A stretch of 64,000 nucleotides of DNA from Eutreptiella sp. 'Long Island Sound 2002' (Eukaryota > Euglenozoa > Euglenophyceae > Eutreptiales > Eutreptiaceae). The DNA lies in the NCBI GenBank assembly GCA_964036045.1, contig OZ038380.1, forward strand, positions 169,434,031 through 169,498,030. The letters are read 5' to 3'. Below the pieces are notes generated by a model that worked only from the letters and a program-made list of their open reading frames with translations, searched no databases and had not been told where the DNA came from. The translations under genes and the position numbers were made by a program. Positions 43,690 through 55,244 of this stretch are shown one piece after another. Position 1 is the first letter of the stretch. Each line of letters begins with the position of its first letter.

Positions 43690-45115
43690 CGGTCGGCTGA
43701 ACTGGATGTCCCCCCCCGTAGACGTAATCAAGAGGGGGGGGGGGGGGTTACAGGCTGATGCACCCACCCACTGAGCAAGGGACCGCTAAAACAGCGTCTG
43801 CAACCGACAGGCGGGTAGTCAAATGCACCATCCCCAGATCACACATCAGCATTCACAACCACGCCAACCAGGGCTGACCACCGAGTGGCTTGTGCCAGTG
43901 TGAGCAGTCTCTCATGAACTGATATGCACACACAAAAGATGAGCATATAACGTGAGAGCGAACAAACGTTGAAAAAAAACGCCAAGATAAATTGGGTAGA
44001 GGCACCTGTATGCATCGGTTTAGAGTGTGGCCGTGCTGTCTGCATCCCGCAACAGCTGCATCTCCAGATCCCTGCCCTGGGCCCTGACAGCAATACATGC
44101 ACTGATCCACTGCAACCAACGTCAACTGCTTTCGGGTAGGCTTGGCTGGTATATGGAGGCCCATGCCGGCCTTGCCACTTACGTGTAGTGGCTCCAAATA
44201 GAGGGTTGGAGACTTTATTTTGCCGTTATTCTCCGTTTTTTTTTCTCGGCACAGGGGTGCACCCACACCCACCACCGACCACGTATTGGTGCAAAACCAA
44301 CCTCAAATATGATTTTGGGGGGTTAGGGACAACATGGCCCCACCAACCGCCCAAAAATGCAGGATGGCTTGCCCCCTGGGCAACGGCAAAGGGCCGCACA
44401 TAGTGTGCGGGTGGGGTGGGTGGGTCCTGTTGTGAAAATAACACCGTGACTAAGAGAGGAGGCGCGGGGGGTCTAAACTTGGGTTTAAAGGGGTTTAAAC
44501 CTGTGGTCCTGCAGCTAATCAAGGGGACAGTGCGGGGCGTCCACAGTGCTATCTGCAGCCCCCCCCTCAACCCCACTGCACGACGACCAGCAATGTTTCA
44601 CCGTTTGACCAGCAGGTGGTCGTTGGACAATCTCTCAAAAGGCGCCGTTTGACCAGGGGTTGGTCGCAGGACAAGCCTGTGGATACAATGGCAGTGTCAC
44701 CGCTTCACCAGGAGGGAGGTGGTTGGACAAGGCGGTCGTTGCGCTGGTGGGGGCTTCCTTAAGCCAGCATTCATGTGGTACTCCAAATATCTATCACTGT
44801 GGGCCCGCAGTAGACAACCCGTCGCAGCGGCTCACCCCCGAGACATGCCTGCGGGGGGTATCCCAGTAGCTAGAGGCAGGCTGACAAAAAAACCCGCAGC
44901 GGGTGCAGGTCTGCACACGCTGCGCGCCTGTCATGAGTGCACGAGGGGCATTGCAGAGGTGTGGAGGGCTCACTACACAGCATGTGTACAATGAGCGCCG
45001 TGGTGGTTACTGGGTCCGCACCACGCGCACTGCGCAGGTCAGAGAAAACAATGTTTCAGGGTAGGATTCACCCTGGTTGAAAATAGGCAGGTGTGTGGTG
45101 GCCTCAGGGGTTTGC
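43690..45115. other. intergenic; no gene recognised
   Basis: Poly-G/C at 43735-43748. GACCAGCAGGTGG/ACCAGGGGTTGG-type short repeats lie at 44590-44740. No exon recognised. Confidence 0.4.
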
Positions 45116-45121
45116 ATGCAA

Positions 45122-45537
45122 TGATGATCTCCTCCACTCGAAAGACCACATGATCTCCTCCACTCGAAAGATCACATGATCTCCTCCACTCGAAAGACCA
45201 CATGATCTCCTCCACTCGAAAGACCACATGATCTCCTCCACTCGAAAGACCACATGATCTCCTCCACTCGAAAGATCACATGATCTCCTCCACTCGAAAG
45301 ACCACATGATCTCCTCCACTCGAAAGACCACATGATCTCCTCCACTCGAAAGATCACATGATCTCCTCCACTCGAAAGACCACATGATCTCCTCCACTCG
45401 AAAGACCACATGATCTCCTCCACTCGAAAGACCACATGATCTCCTCCACTCGAAAGACCACATGATCTCCTCCACTCGAAAGACCACATGATCTCCTCCA
45501 CTCGAAAGATCACATGATCTCCTCCGCTCGAAAGACC
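45122..45537. repeat. 26-bp tandem array, about 16 units
   Basis: Unit ATGATCTCCTCCACTCGAAAGACCAC. Variation is limited to C/T at one position (GACCAC or GATCAC) and one CTCCGCTC near the end. Because 26 is not a multiple of 3, reading frames through it repeat every 26 residues. The long - strand ORF here is a by-product. Confidence 0.95.
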
Positions 45538-46010
45538 ACGTCCCTCGGGTGCTAATGGTTGCAGGCGCCCACACCCGTGTCCTTGCCCATAACCGCTGAG
45601 CAGTCAGCATGCTCGATGGGGACTGTCGGAGCAGTCCATCGGGCAATCTTGGTGGGGCTAGGCATGGTCCGACCACTCATACTCTATTGGGGTGCGCCGC
45701 AGTCCGCAGTCAATGCTGGGCCACAATAGTGGCCCACCATCGGGGATACACTGCTTCATGGTGACCCCGGGGTATGGAACACTGCTGCCTGGCTGCGACG
45801 GTTCAGAACGCATTGACAGGCTAAGTGCAGAGGCAACACATTGCAACATTGAACTTGGTGCATCTGCATGCATCCAAGTATGCCCAGTGCCCCCCCCCCC
45901 CCCCAGAAAGAGGCTCATGAAAGAGTCCAAGGGCCATACCTATCCACACAGACACCATCACTCTATGGCGGCGTTAAGTGTCCTGTGCCCACTTTTGGAC
46001 AACAGTTAGC
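45538..46010. other. intergenic; no gene recognised
   Basis: One poly-C tract at 45891-45904. No exon or repeat family recognised. Confidence 0.35.
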
Positions 46011-46398
46011 GGGGGAATGTTTGCCCGGCGCGCTCCTGGCGCATGCGCGGCGCGCTACCTTTGTATTAAGTATCTTATCTCTAGCCCCAAGTTTATCCTC
46101 ACCTTGGGAAGTCCCCCAAGTAGACCGCACTAGACCGCAAACCTTCCGTGCAAGGCACCTTGCATAAGCCGAAATATGAGAATTCAAAAACACAAAGTCT
46201 CACTCCCACCACTTCCAACCACCACCCTTGCCATCGTCATAAACCGGGTGCAAAGGATGGGCCAAATTCTTAGACACGGCGAGAAGGTCCTCCAAATTGT
46301 TTGGTGAGGGGGGGGGGGGGGGAACAGGCACGGGTGGGGAATGGTCAAAAAAAGATGCCCGGCGCGCCCGGCGCGTGCCCGGCGCGCTAAACACTCCC
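46011..46398. mobile_element. element with GC-rich termini (second copy)
   Basis: Near-identical to 32429-32789 over most of its length (shared CTTTGTATTAAGTATCTTAT, CAAGTAGACCGCACTAGACC). The ends are GGGGGAATGTTTGCCCGGCG and, inverted, CGCGCTAAACACTCCCCC. Confidence 0.85.
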
Positions 46399-46399
46399 C

Positions 46400-47337
46400 C
46401 AGTGTCACCAGATTGCGTGCGCCCACCGGGCTGACAGCGCACCGCGTGCCGCACCGCATGCACCGCGCAGGTGGCACCGCCCCCCAGGGTCTGTTCTGCT
46501 CTCCCGAGGAGCCAGCAACGCCGAGCGGAATCAAATGCATGGCTCCTTGAAGCCGCGGCCTTTCTGTCGATCCACGATGGGCCCTAATGAGCCCACAAAA
46601 AGCGGCTGGGGGCCGGGCGATCACCCATGCTCTACGAAATGCATGTTTGTCACTGTTTGCGCCCCGCAAACACCGACCCAACGACTGGTTGCCTACCAAT
46701 AGCCTACCAATGCCCACCAATAATTCTTTTTTGGGGGGCCACAATGGGTCAGGTTTGCTTCACCGCAATTAGCTCCAACCGCGCCTGCCCCACGGTCTTC
46801 ATTGCTCTCAGTTCAGTGTTCCAGATCATTGTTCTCTGTGCTTGCCGTCCAAGTGTTCAATGGCTGGGGTTGAGGGCCAAGGTCCCTTCCTCCCTGCGGC
46901 ACTGTACCAGGTCAGCTGTCGCCTGTTGGGCTGTAGGATGGCAAACATTTTGGGGGGGGGGGGGGGGGCAGCAGACCAGGCTGTGCTGGCGTCATCTGCT
47001 CACCGTATGGCACTTGAGAAAATTCTCAGGATCAAGGGTCAGGGCGGTCCGGTTCTACAACACCGGAGAGACGACTGTGGCACCGGATCTGACACGCAGT
47101 GAGGGGTAGCCGAGTGTGAAACCAGGCGTCCACATAACCATCAGGGTATGCCTTCTCGGCCACGCGTCTCCAAGGGGACGCCAAGACTCTTACGTCCCGA
47201 TAACTCTCTGAAAAACATAGGCAGCCTGGGGATCCAGAGGGATAGGACATCGCAAATCGAGGAATAGGGTTAGACGCTGTGAGCTCAGGTCGTCTAGGCT
47301 GTCCGGTTGGAACTCCGGTGCATACCAGACTTGCCAC
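46400..47337. other. intergenic or intronic; weak - strand coding signal
   Basis: At 47200-47100 a - strand frame after TGTTTTTCAG reads SYRDVRVLASPWRRVAEKAYP, which looks coding, but its phase does not fit the exon at 47687. Poly-G at 46953-46968. Confidence 0.3.
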
Positions 47338-47507
47338 TAGCGTCTGCCAGCTCAGGCACAATCATATGGAGCAGGGTCCTACTGAGCCACACACTGGACG
47401 CAGCACGTTCCTACTGAGTTCCGGTGGTGCCGGGTATTACTAAGTGGCCTCTCATACGGGGCCAATTCCTACCGAGAACCAGTTTCCCTGCCGGACGCTA
47501 GTGGCAT
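47338..47507 (+). repeat. dispersed repeat family D
   Basis: CACTAGCGTCTGCCAGC ... CCTGCCGGACGCTAGTGGCA, with GTCCTACTGAG, TTCCTACTGAG, TATTACTAAG and TTCCTACCGAG inside. The terminal 17 bp form an inverted repeat. It lies 14 bp from the splice donor of the next exon. Confidence 0.8.
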
Positions 47508-47520
47508 GTCTGGTGCGTAC

Positions 47521-47687
47521 CTGCGGAGCTCCTGTATGATCCTCTGCGCCTCCACGGACCTTACCCCCTGCGATCGGGCGTCCGTGCGCCATAACACGGC
47601 CGCCCTTTCCGAGAGGGATCTGTACGATGTCAGCATCGTGAGCACGGCGCGCGCCTCTTTGAGATAGAACGAGCAGAGCAGAGGCAT
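47521..47687 (-). CDS. first exon of an unidentified gene
   Basis: ATG at 47687, then 55 codons and a donor CGCAG|GTACGC leaving in phase 2. It reads MPLLCSFYLKEARAVL, SERAAVLWRTDARSQG, EAQRIIQELRR: amphipathic and helical. Neither the product nor the next exon is recognised. Confidence 0.45.
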
Positions 47688-47821
47688 GGGGGAGAATGAT
47701 AGTGAGAGGAGCTACAGGATTGTGAGCTACAACTATCCTTCTGCATTCAAACGACTTGAGTCATGACCCCAGACGGCGCCAAAAATGGCGATGCCCTCGG
47801 ACCATCCCCAGATCGTCAGCA

Positions 47822-48611
47822 CAGGGCAGCACAGGGCAGGGCAGGGCAGGGCAGGGCAGGGCAGGGCAGGGCAGGGCAGGGCAGGGCAGGGCAGGGCAGG
47901 GCAGGGCAGGGCAGGGCAGGGCAGGGCAGGGCAGGGCAGGGCAGGGCAGGGCAGGGCAGGGCAGGGCAGGGCAGGGCAGGGCAGGGCAGGGCAGGGCAGG
48001 GCAGGGCAGGGCAGGGCAGGGCAGGGCAGGGCAGGGCAGGGCAGGGCAGGGCAGGGCAGGGCAGGGCAGGGCAGGGCAGGGCAGGGCAGGGCAGGGCAGG
48101 GCAGGGCAGGGCAGGGCAGGGCAGGGCAGGGCAGGGCAGGGCAGGGCAGGGCAGGGCAGGGCAGGGCAGGGCAGGGCAGGGCAGGGCAGGGCAGGGCAGG
48201 GCAGGGCAGGGCAGGGCAGGGCAGGGCAGGGCAGGGCAGGGCAGGGCAGGGCAGGGCAGGGCAGGGCAGGGCAGGGCAGGGCAGGGCAGGGCAGGGCAGG
48301 GCAGGGCAGGGCAGGGCAGGGCAGGGCAGGGCAGGGCAGGGCAGGGCAGGGCAGGGCAGGGCAGGGCAGGGCAGGGCAGGGCAGGGCAGGGCAGGGCAGG
48401 GCAGGGCAGGGCAGGGCAGGGCAGGGCAGGGCAGGGCAGGGCAGGGCAGTGCAGGGCAGGGCAGGGCAGGGCAGGGCAGGGCAGGGCAGGGCAGGGCAGG
48501 GCAGGGCAGGGCAGGGCAGGGCAGGGCAGGGCAGGGCAGGGCAGGGCAGGGCAGGGCAGGGCAGGGCAGGGCAGGGCAGGGCAGGGCAGGGCAGGGCAGG
48601 GCAGGGCAGGG
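47822..48611. repeat. GGGCA pentanucleotide minisatellite, about 156 units
   Basis: Uninterrupted GGGCA units from about 47832 to 48611 except for a single G-to-T at 48450. All three frames on both strands are open because a pentamer without a stop repeats every 15 nt. The long ORFs (Gly-Gln-Gly-Arg-Ala or Ala-Leu-Pro-Cys-Pro repeats) are not evidence of a gene. Confidence 0.98.
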
Positions 48612-49435
48612 TCCTCCGCACGTGCTCAGGGGGTGTACGGGTCTGCCCAAACGCTAAGACGTCGCGATGCACACACACACACACACACCCTCACAACCGT
48701 CAGACAGCTCCCCCCTTCCGCCGCAACCGCCTCAAGGCCCTGTGGCATTCGGGCACCCCGCGGCAAAACGCCGCGCCCCCACGACGACGGAGACGGGGCC
48801 GGGCCCGTGGCGCTGGATGGGGCGGGTCCCAATAGGAGACCTCTGCCCCGTCGGCCGGGCACACGCCATGTGAACACCTTTCCTCCTGCAAACCCCGGAC
48901 CAGCGTGTACCCTCGGATCACCAAAGCCGCAGACCTACAACGGGCCCCAACAACAAGGGGCCGGTGGAAGGGGGTCCCTGATGCCCCGACATCGAACCCC
49001 CGAAAACGCGTCCCATGACACGCTGATCATTTTGAAGGATGTCTCGTGGGGGGGAGTCTGGTCAACAACAACTTCCCTCAGGAACTACAAACAACAGGAG
49101 GAGGGAGTAGAGGGTAAGCCGGAAGCGGTAAAAAGCGGTTACCAATCGATTAGCGGTGACCGAAAAGCGGTTACCTAAAAGCGGTTACCAAAAAGCGGTT
49201 ACCAAAAAGCGGTTACCAATAAGCGGTTACCGAAAAGCGGTTACCTAAAAGCGGTTACCTAAAAGCGGTTACCTGAAAGCGGTTACCAAAAAGCGGTTAC
49301 CAATCGATAAAGATGAGGACAGTGGACATGTGGAGGCCATCGAGATTCCGACATTTGCAGCCGTACTCCTCAAGGGGCAGTGTTCCCACTGGTGCCGCGG
49401 CGCATGTCCGGCCACCCACAGACACACCCCCTGCC
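48612..49435. other. intergenic with a 15-bp tandem array
   Basis: 49126-49305 is an array of about 11 units AAAGCGGTTACCWAA. An AC run at 48668-48688. No exon. Confidence 0.6.
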
Positions 49436-50792
49436 TCACGGCCGCATGTACGTCGTCAGGACGTACTCGGGGTGGGAGTTGCACGACTGCATCCACTTGG
49501 ACATCCCGCTGTTCCACGCGTCCGTGACCATCGTGCGCAGCGACAGCATCTTCGGCAGCACCGCCATCGCCTTCGACGCCGGGCCCGGCGCCTTCGAGTC
49601 GGCGAGGTTCACGACCACCGTCCGGAGCCCCGACGCGTCCCGGAGGACCCGCAGCGCCCGCACCCCCGGGGCCCGCAGGGGGTTGTTGCCGATGTCGAGG
49701 GTGAGGCTGCGCAGCGCCGGGGAGGCGCCGAGGGCCGCCAGGGCCGTCGCCCCCGTGTCGGACACCCGGTTGTCCGCGAGGTTGAGCGCCAGCGTGTGCA
49801 GGGCCGGCGCGCCGCTCAGCCCCGCGAGGGCCTGCGCCCCGGCGTCCCCGACGTCGTTGTGCTCGAGGCTCAGGTCCAGGTCCCGCAGCCCCGGCATCCC
49901 CGCGAACGCCGCGAGCGCGCGCGCGCCCTCGTCGCCGATGTGGTTCGCCCCCAGGTCCAGCCGCAGGGTGTGCAGTGCCGGGCAGCCCGCGAGCTCCGCC
50001 AGCGCGCGCGCCCCGGCATCGCCCAGGCGGTTGCCCCAGAGGTTGAGCGAGAGCGTGCGCAGGGTCGGCACGCGCGCGACGCCGGCCGCCAGCGCCGCGG
50101 CGCCGGCGTCCCCGGCGGCGTTGTTCCAGAGGTTCAGCGTGAGGCTGCGCAGGCGCGGCGCCGCCCCGAGGCCCGCGAGCGACACCATCCCGGCGCTGCC
50201 GAGGCCATTGCAGCCGAGGTCCAGCGTGAGCGACCGCAGCCGCGGCGCGGCCGCGAGCGCGGACAGCGCGTGCGCCCCCGCGTCGCCCACGCCGTTGACC
50301 CAGAGCCCGAGCGTCAGCGCCTCGAGCGCCGGGGCCTCGCGGAGCGTCGCGAGCGCGACGGCGCCCGCGACGCCGACGGAGTTGTTGCCCAGGCCGAGGG
50401 TGAGCGCGTGCAGCGCCGGGGCGAACCGCAGCTCCGCGAGGGCGTGCGCCCCGGCGTCCGCGACGGTGTTGTAGGCGAGGTTGAGGCTGAGGGTGCGGAG
50501 GGCGGGGGCGTGCCGGAGCGCCGCGAGCGCCGCCGCCCCCTCCGGCCCCACGTCGTTGCCCCAGAGGCTGAAGCTGAGGGCCTCCAGCGCCGGGGCGTGC
50601 CGGAGGCCGGCGACGGCGGCCGCGGAGTCGTCGCCGACCGCGCGCTGCCGGACGGACTGCAGCTTCACCGTCATCTTGTGGATGGCGTCCGACGACTGCG
50701 CGGCGGAGGCGCGCTTCATCGCGGAGATGAACTTGGCCCCGCTGAGGCCGAGGTAGTGGCAGGAGATGCGGAGGCTGCGCACCGCCGGGTCC
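49436..50792 (-). CDS. F-box/LRR exon 2: leucine-rich repeats
   Basis: The acceptor is TTCTGGCAG. TGA at 49438-49436. Repeats follow LxxLxLxLxxNxxGDAGAxALAxLxxAP. GC3 is very high, which is why long antisense ORFs also appear. Confidence 0.88.
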
Positions 50793-53141
50793 CTGCCAGA
50801 ACGAGGACGGGGGCATGGGGCTCAGCGGTCGTGGCACACAACGCCTGCCCAGGAGGTCCCAAGTTCGAGTACCGGACTTGGGCATTCAGTAAATAGGCAA
50901 TCCCCCCCCCCCCCGGTCGGCAAACCTGGCAGCCAACGAATCGGCGAGCGAGTCAGCGGCGCGTTTTACCCGATTTGGAGGGCGGGATCAAAATTTTGGA
51001 GGTTGGCACAAAACAAAGCCGATGATGTGGTGTTGGCTGTGTAGTTATCATTCCATTTTGCATGGCACTCCTCCATCAGTGCTGCACCCAAAATTTTGGT
51101 TTTTTTTTTGGCAACTTCGCCGACTTTCGCCGACTCGTGGGGGGGTAGGGGGGTGGATAAGACGCCGTCCGGGGCGCTGGGATGTCCTATTAAGTACCCC
51201 GCGAGCCGCAAGGGACTAATAATGGTTCACCGGAGACTCAGCCAACCGGCCGATATGTACGCCGACCAGCGATGTGTTGGAAGAGAGGAGGGGCCCATAA
51301 GTTTGTGTACCAAAAATGCCCAAATCAATGTTTCGTTCTGTAAATGTCATTTTTTCCCACTATGAAATCTGGGTCCAGGGGGGGGGGGGGGCACAAGGCC
51401 TCGGTATTCGGTTGTTTGCCTTTGGCGGCGCCTATTGGCCTCTCGCCACTGCTCATCCGGACCCTCTGTGGGCCCGAACGTGTTTTGGTTGTCACAACGG
51501 AGCCCCCGGATGACTTGTCCTGTTTGACTACTCCGGGGGTCGGCCGTCCCGGAGACCGGGCGGTTGCCCGTGCCGTTGACCGGGGGGGGCGGGGGGGCTG
51601 TGTGACATTCCGTCCGGTTGTTGTTTCTTTACGGGGCCCTGGGCAGTCACCCGTTCTTCCCTTCGCATGTTGCGTCGGGTCGCTGCGTTCTGTCGGCCGC
51701 TGCGGCCGGTGCTCCTGCTGGTGTCGTTTCCGCGTTCACGGAGCCCAGTAGTTGGTGTGTTGGGGCTGTGCTGGACGTGGCGGGATGTGTCGTTTGCGTG
51801 TTAGCGGCGCCCAATAATTGGCGTATTGAGGATGTGCTGGTTGCTGCCGGGGTCGTTTGACTGTTTTTGCTGTCCACACACCTCTGTCCACAGGCCGTCC
51901 GTAGCCTGCCTCGCTGTGTTTCTGTGTGCGTGAGGCCCAGGTGCCCTGTTCCTCCACGCGCTGTCCCGGCCGTCCACCATATGTCCCTTTCCCCCTCACG
52001 GCTGGTCTGCCCCTGATGGGCTCCCACTCCTGTTGCGCAAACAGCCCATCTGCCCCCCCCCCCCCCCCCGCCCGCCCCACTGCCGCTGGTCCTGAGTTTT
52101 GGTCGGCGCGGAAGAAAAAGTCAGCCCATTTGGACCCGCGGGTTTCGCAAGCATGTTTGTCCCTTTCCTCTTTCATTCGGAGCATTTTGCGTTCACACAA
52201 GTCCGGGTCATAACATCTCCTCTGCCATTCCCTCGCAAACCGGGGGGAAAGGGGGGCAAGTGGGGGGGGGGGGATTCCGTGCCCCGGTCCGATAAGGCGA
52301 AAAAAGTTTTTTTTCTGGGCACCGCTGAGGCCCAAGCCGGTGGTCTCCCTCAGTGTTCCCCATCGGCGTGGGCTGGGGGATCCTGAACGAGGGTGCGATG
52401 GTTGTCAGCCGTTCTCATGTACCCCGGACCACAGCCACGGGACACTGGCGCACGCGACCCCCTCCTCCTGCGCCACAGCGGACGCCACCGCAGCCTCGGG
52501 CACCTGCGGAGCCGCGCCGTGATCTTGAACAGCCTTGCGCTCGTGAAGGCGGTGCAGGACAAGTGCCGGCCGCACAGCGCCTGCCACAGCGGACTGCAGG
52601 CGTGGCTGAGCGCCGGCTTCTGCAGGAAGTCGGAGATCCGCAGCCAGAGGTCGTGGGGCAGTCGCAGGACGGGGACGCCGCCGTTGCGGTCCTGCCGCCG
52701 CCGCTGCAGCACCGCGTAGTACCTGCGCATGGGCGGGTCGCGCACGCACTGGTACCGGATGGCCACGGCGGCGCAGAGCGCGCCCGCGACCACAAACGCC
52801 AACGACCGCTGAGCGTCGGGCTCACGGCGCGCGGGTCGCAGGCGCGCGAATGGCCGGAGGAGCGCGGGCGGGACGCGCGGCTCCTGCCGGAGATACACCG
52901 CGGCGGCCGGGTGCCGCACCGCACGCGCGACTGCGGCGATGGCCACGAGGGCCAGCGCGACCACGCCGAGCCACCGCCACCGTCGGTGCGTGGGCCACGC
53001 CTGGCGCGGAGGCCGGCGTTCGGCGTCCCGGTGGCAGACGTCGAGGGCTACATCGTCCCGCTGACTCAGAGGCAACGAGAGCGGCTCAGAGACCATCGTT
53101 GTGGGCTGGAACGCTCTGTGTGGAGGCAGGACTGCAAGCAT
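49436..53141 (-). CDS. membrane-anchored F-box / leucine-rich-repeat protein (two exons)
   Basis: Exon 1 is 53141-52504 and exon 2 is 50792-49436. The intron is GT...AG and both sides are phase 2, giving 664 residues from ATG 53141. Residues 58-73 (LGVVALALVAIAAVAR) and 113-128 (LAFVVAGALCAAVAIR) are hydrophobic segments long enough to span or anchor in a membrane. Residues 161-190 (LPHDLWLRISDFLQKPALSH) resemble an F-box, the Skp1-binding motif of SCF ubiquitin ligases. From about residue 270 to 610 there are about 12 ribonuclease-inhibitor-type repeats of 28 residues (LRTLSLNLWGNRLGDAGARA). F-box plus LRR is a known substrate-adaptor layout. The two membrane segments before the F-box are unusual. 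The 1.7-kb intron contains a family-A and a family-C repeat. Confidence 0.75.
51391..51583 (-). repeat. dispersed repeat family A
   Basis: Poly-G then CACAAGGCCTCGG to GCCGTTGACCGGGG, in the F-box/LRR intron. Confidence 0.85.
51601..52006 (-). repeat. dispersed repeat family C
   Basis: Reverse-complement copy from TGTGACATTCCGTCCGG to CCGGCCGTCCACCATATGTC, directly next to the family-A copy. Confidence 0.85.
52504..53141 (-). CDS. F-box/LRR exon 1: membrane segments and F-box
   Basis: The donor is CTCCGCAG|GTGCCC. The frame could be read from a GTG one codon earlier, but ATG at 53141 is the first usable start. Confidence 0.72.
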
Positions 53142-54515
53142 CACGAAATTCGGGCTTCACGTGCACCCGCGAATACTGCCCATCCCTTGATCAAGTGCGG
53201 AGGGCATCTGGAGGAGGGTGTTTACCGTGGGCACGACGCCCTTCGTCGGGCGGCAGCATCGTTGGTGGGATTGGCAGGTCTGCGGTCGATACTCGGATCC
53301 CCCCCTCCCCCCCCCGCTCTGTGTCTGTTTGGCCTCATGTGCTTGATTGGTGCTTTTCTTGGTTGACGCTGGTGGCCTTGCAGATGCAGTCATCCCCTGT
53401 GGCATCTTCAGGAAGTAGAACGCGATCCTTGCTGTGCCTTCAGGAGGGGGCCCAGGCAAGTATTGGAGGGGGGGGGGGGGGGCATGACGTCAGGTTCTGG
53501 AATAACCAGCACGATCCCGACCTCGTGCTAGACTTACTCAGTTCACCAGACGTACCCGACTTCAACCCGCACCGAAGGTTGCCTTGAGTTTGCCATTCGT
53601 CCACGGCTATCAATTATTTTATGGTCAGGTTGAGGTCAGCCGAGGCAGCTCGAGGATAGGGCACGCACACCGGCATTAAGCCCGACCCACCTTCCCCAAC
53701 AAGACATCTGCTGAGCACCTATCTTGGCGATGCACCCACCATCCCGACGTGCCCACCCGACCCCAGGAGCTCTCACACGAGGGCCCCCTGCACTTGGGGC
53801 GATTGGACATACCCCATTCAAGGGCCCGGGGGTGGGAGAAAGAAAGACACTCGGCTGAGCAGGCTCAGTCAGCTTGGCCTCCCCGCATGGGGGGGCCACC
53901 TCCACTTCCTGATAGCCGTTCAGAAGTGCATCATACAACTCATGGTCCATGGAACCCCCGTTATCTCCACTGTCACTGCCCCATGACGTCTGGCAGCGCT
54001 CTCAGTCCCAATCGGTCCCACAATCCTTCAACTATCACTCTGTCATGGTCATCTTGAATCGGAGACCTCAGATGGTGCACCCTGAACCGTGGGTTCATCA
54101 TCCGATGCCGATTCAGTGTCTAAGTGGTGTGCGGGTAATCCCCCAAGAAACTCGCCCTATCCCCCCAGCTATTCCTCGGCGGGGGCGCAGTCTCCTCCCC
54201 CCTCCACTTGTTGCGGGTGTGGGCAAAGCACCTCCAAGGCAACTCCTCCGCCCTCAGGTATTCTATTTTTCTTTTGTGTTCCAGTGCTCGGCGTGTGCAG
54301 CAGTCCCTCAGAGCGTCCACAGTCACAAGCGCGCAAGGACAGTGGGTCCACAACCATGTAAACAGTCTCCACCTTGGGACCTGTAGTTTCACACGGGTGA
54401 GGTGTGCTCCCCAAGGAGGACACCATAGGGGGCAAAACTTGTAGACAATCACATCAATGTAGCGGCGGCTACCACGATCCCGATTGAAGAACCCGGATCA
54501 ACACTACCCCGCCCC
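53142..54515. other. intergenic; no gene recognised
   Basis: Poly-G at 53467-53482. Open frames on both strands are short and lack family motifs. Confidence 0.35.
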
Positions 54516-54519
54516 CCCC

Positions 54520-54893
54520 TTGTATAAGCTACGCCAAAGTCCCAAATTAATACGGTCCCTACGCCTACTGTAGCTTGGACACGGGCGTAGCTTGTGCGCG
54601 ACACATACAACTACCAACACCAGGCACCCACATTCAAAAAGAGAGGATTGCATGGTGAGCTGGTGCAAGAAAGGGGCATATAATACACAAACATCCCCAA
54701 AATCAGATTTATCTGGGTCGAGTGGGCAAACACTCACAACAAACGTGTCCATGACTCTATGTGACTCGCAAATCCGTCACCAAGCCCATGTCTCATGTGG
54801 CTGCACTACGTTTGGCACCGAATTAAAATTAGGTCCCAAATTAATACGGTCCCTACGCCTACTGTAGCTTGGACAAGGGCGTAGCTTATACAG
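54520..54893. mobile_element. MITE-1, short copy (374 bp)
   Basis: TIRs are TTGTATAAGCTACGCC and GGCGTAGCTTATACAG, flanked by poly-C on the left and poly-G on the right so that the inverted repeat extends into them. ATTAATACGGTCCCTACGCC appears near both ends in direct orientation. Confidence 0.9.
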
Positions 54894-55244
54894 GGGGGGG
54901 GGGTACTTTCATGAGAGTCCGTTGTCTACTTGAAACAGTTGTGTGTCATCGCTATTTTCATCACGGCGCTAGGTTGAAAAACCCAGGTTGTTACACTGTT
55001 CTCTTCGAGTACCGCCCTCTTGGTTAGGAAGGTTTGGGATGTACCCGGCTGCGAGTGTACCGCAGCCCAGATGGACCCAGATGGACTTATTTCGGCATTT
55101 CATGATTCACACACAAAAGTGACACATTGTTGGCGTTCGCCTTTCCTTTTTTTTGTTGGATTCCTCTTGTTACGCACACTAGTATGGAGAGTCATAAATG
55201 TATCGTGTGCCTACAGTCGCTTCTGTGCAACCTACCCAACTCCA

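Noticed and set aside
45104-45676. 190-codon repetitive ORF (FRVEEIMWSFEWRRS)
   Set aside because: By-product of a 26-bp tandem array that opens all three frames.
47832-48611. CRISPR array
   Set aside because: Direct repeats here and at 45.1 and 55.2 kb are contiguous without unique spacers, and the genome is eukaryotic.
47756-49178. Very long ORFs (up to 471 codons) of Gly-Gln-Gly-Arg-Ala or Ala-Leu-Pro-Cys-Pro
   Set aside because: They are produced by the GGGCA pentamer array, which has no stop in any frame. No coding flanks or start context.
49313-50896. Antisense ORFs of more than 500 codons over the LRR exon
   Set aside because: High GC3 of the true - strand exon removes stops on the other strand. 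Only the - frame shows a repeat consensus.
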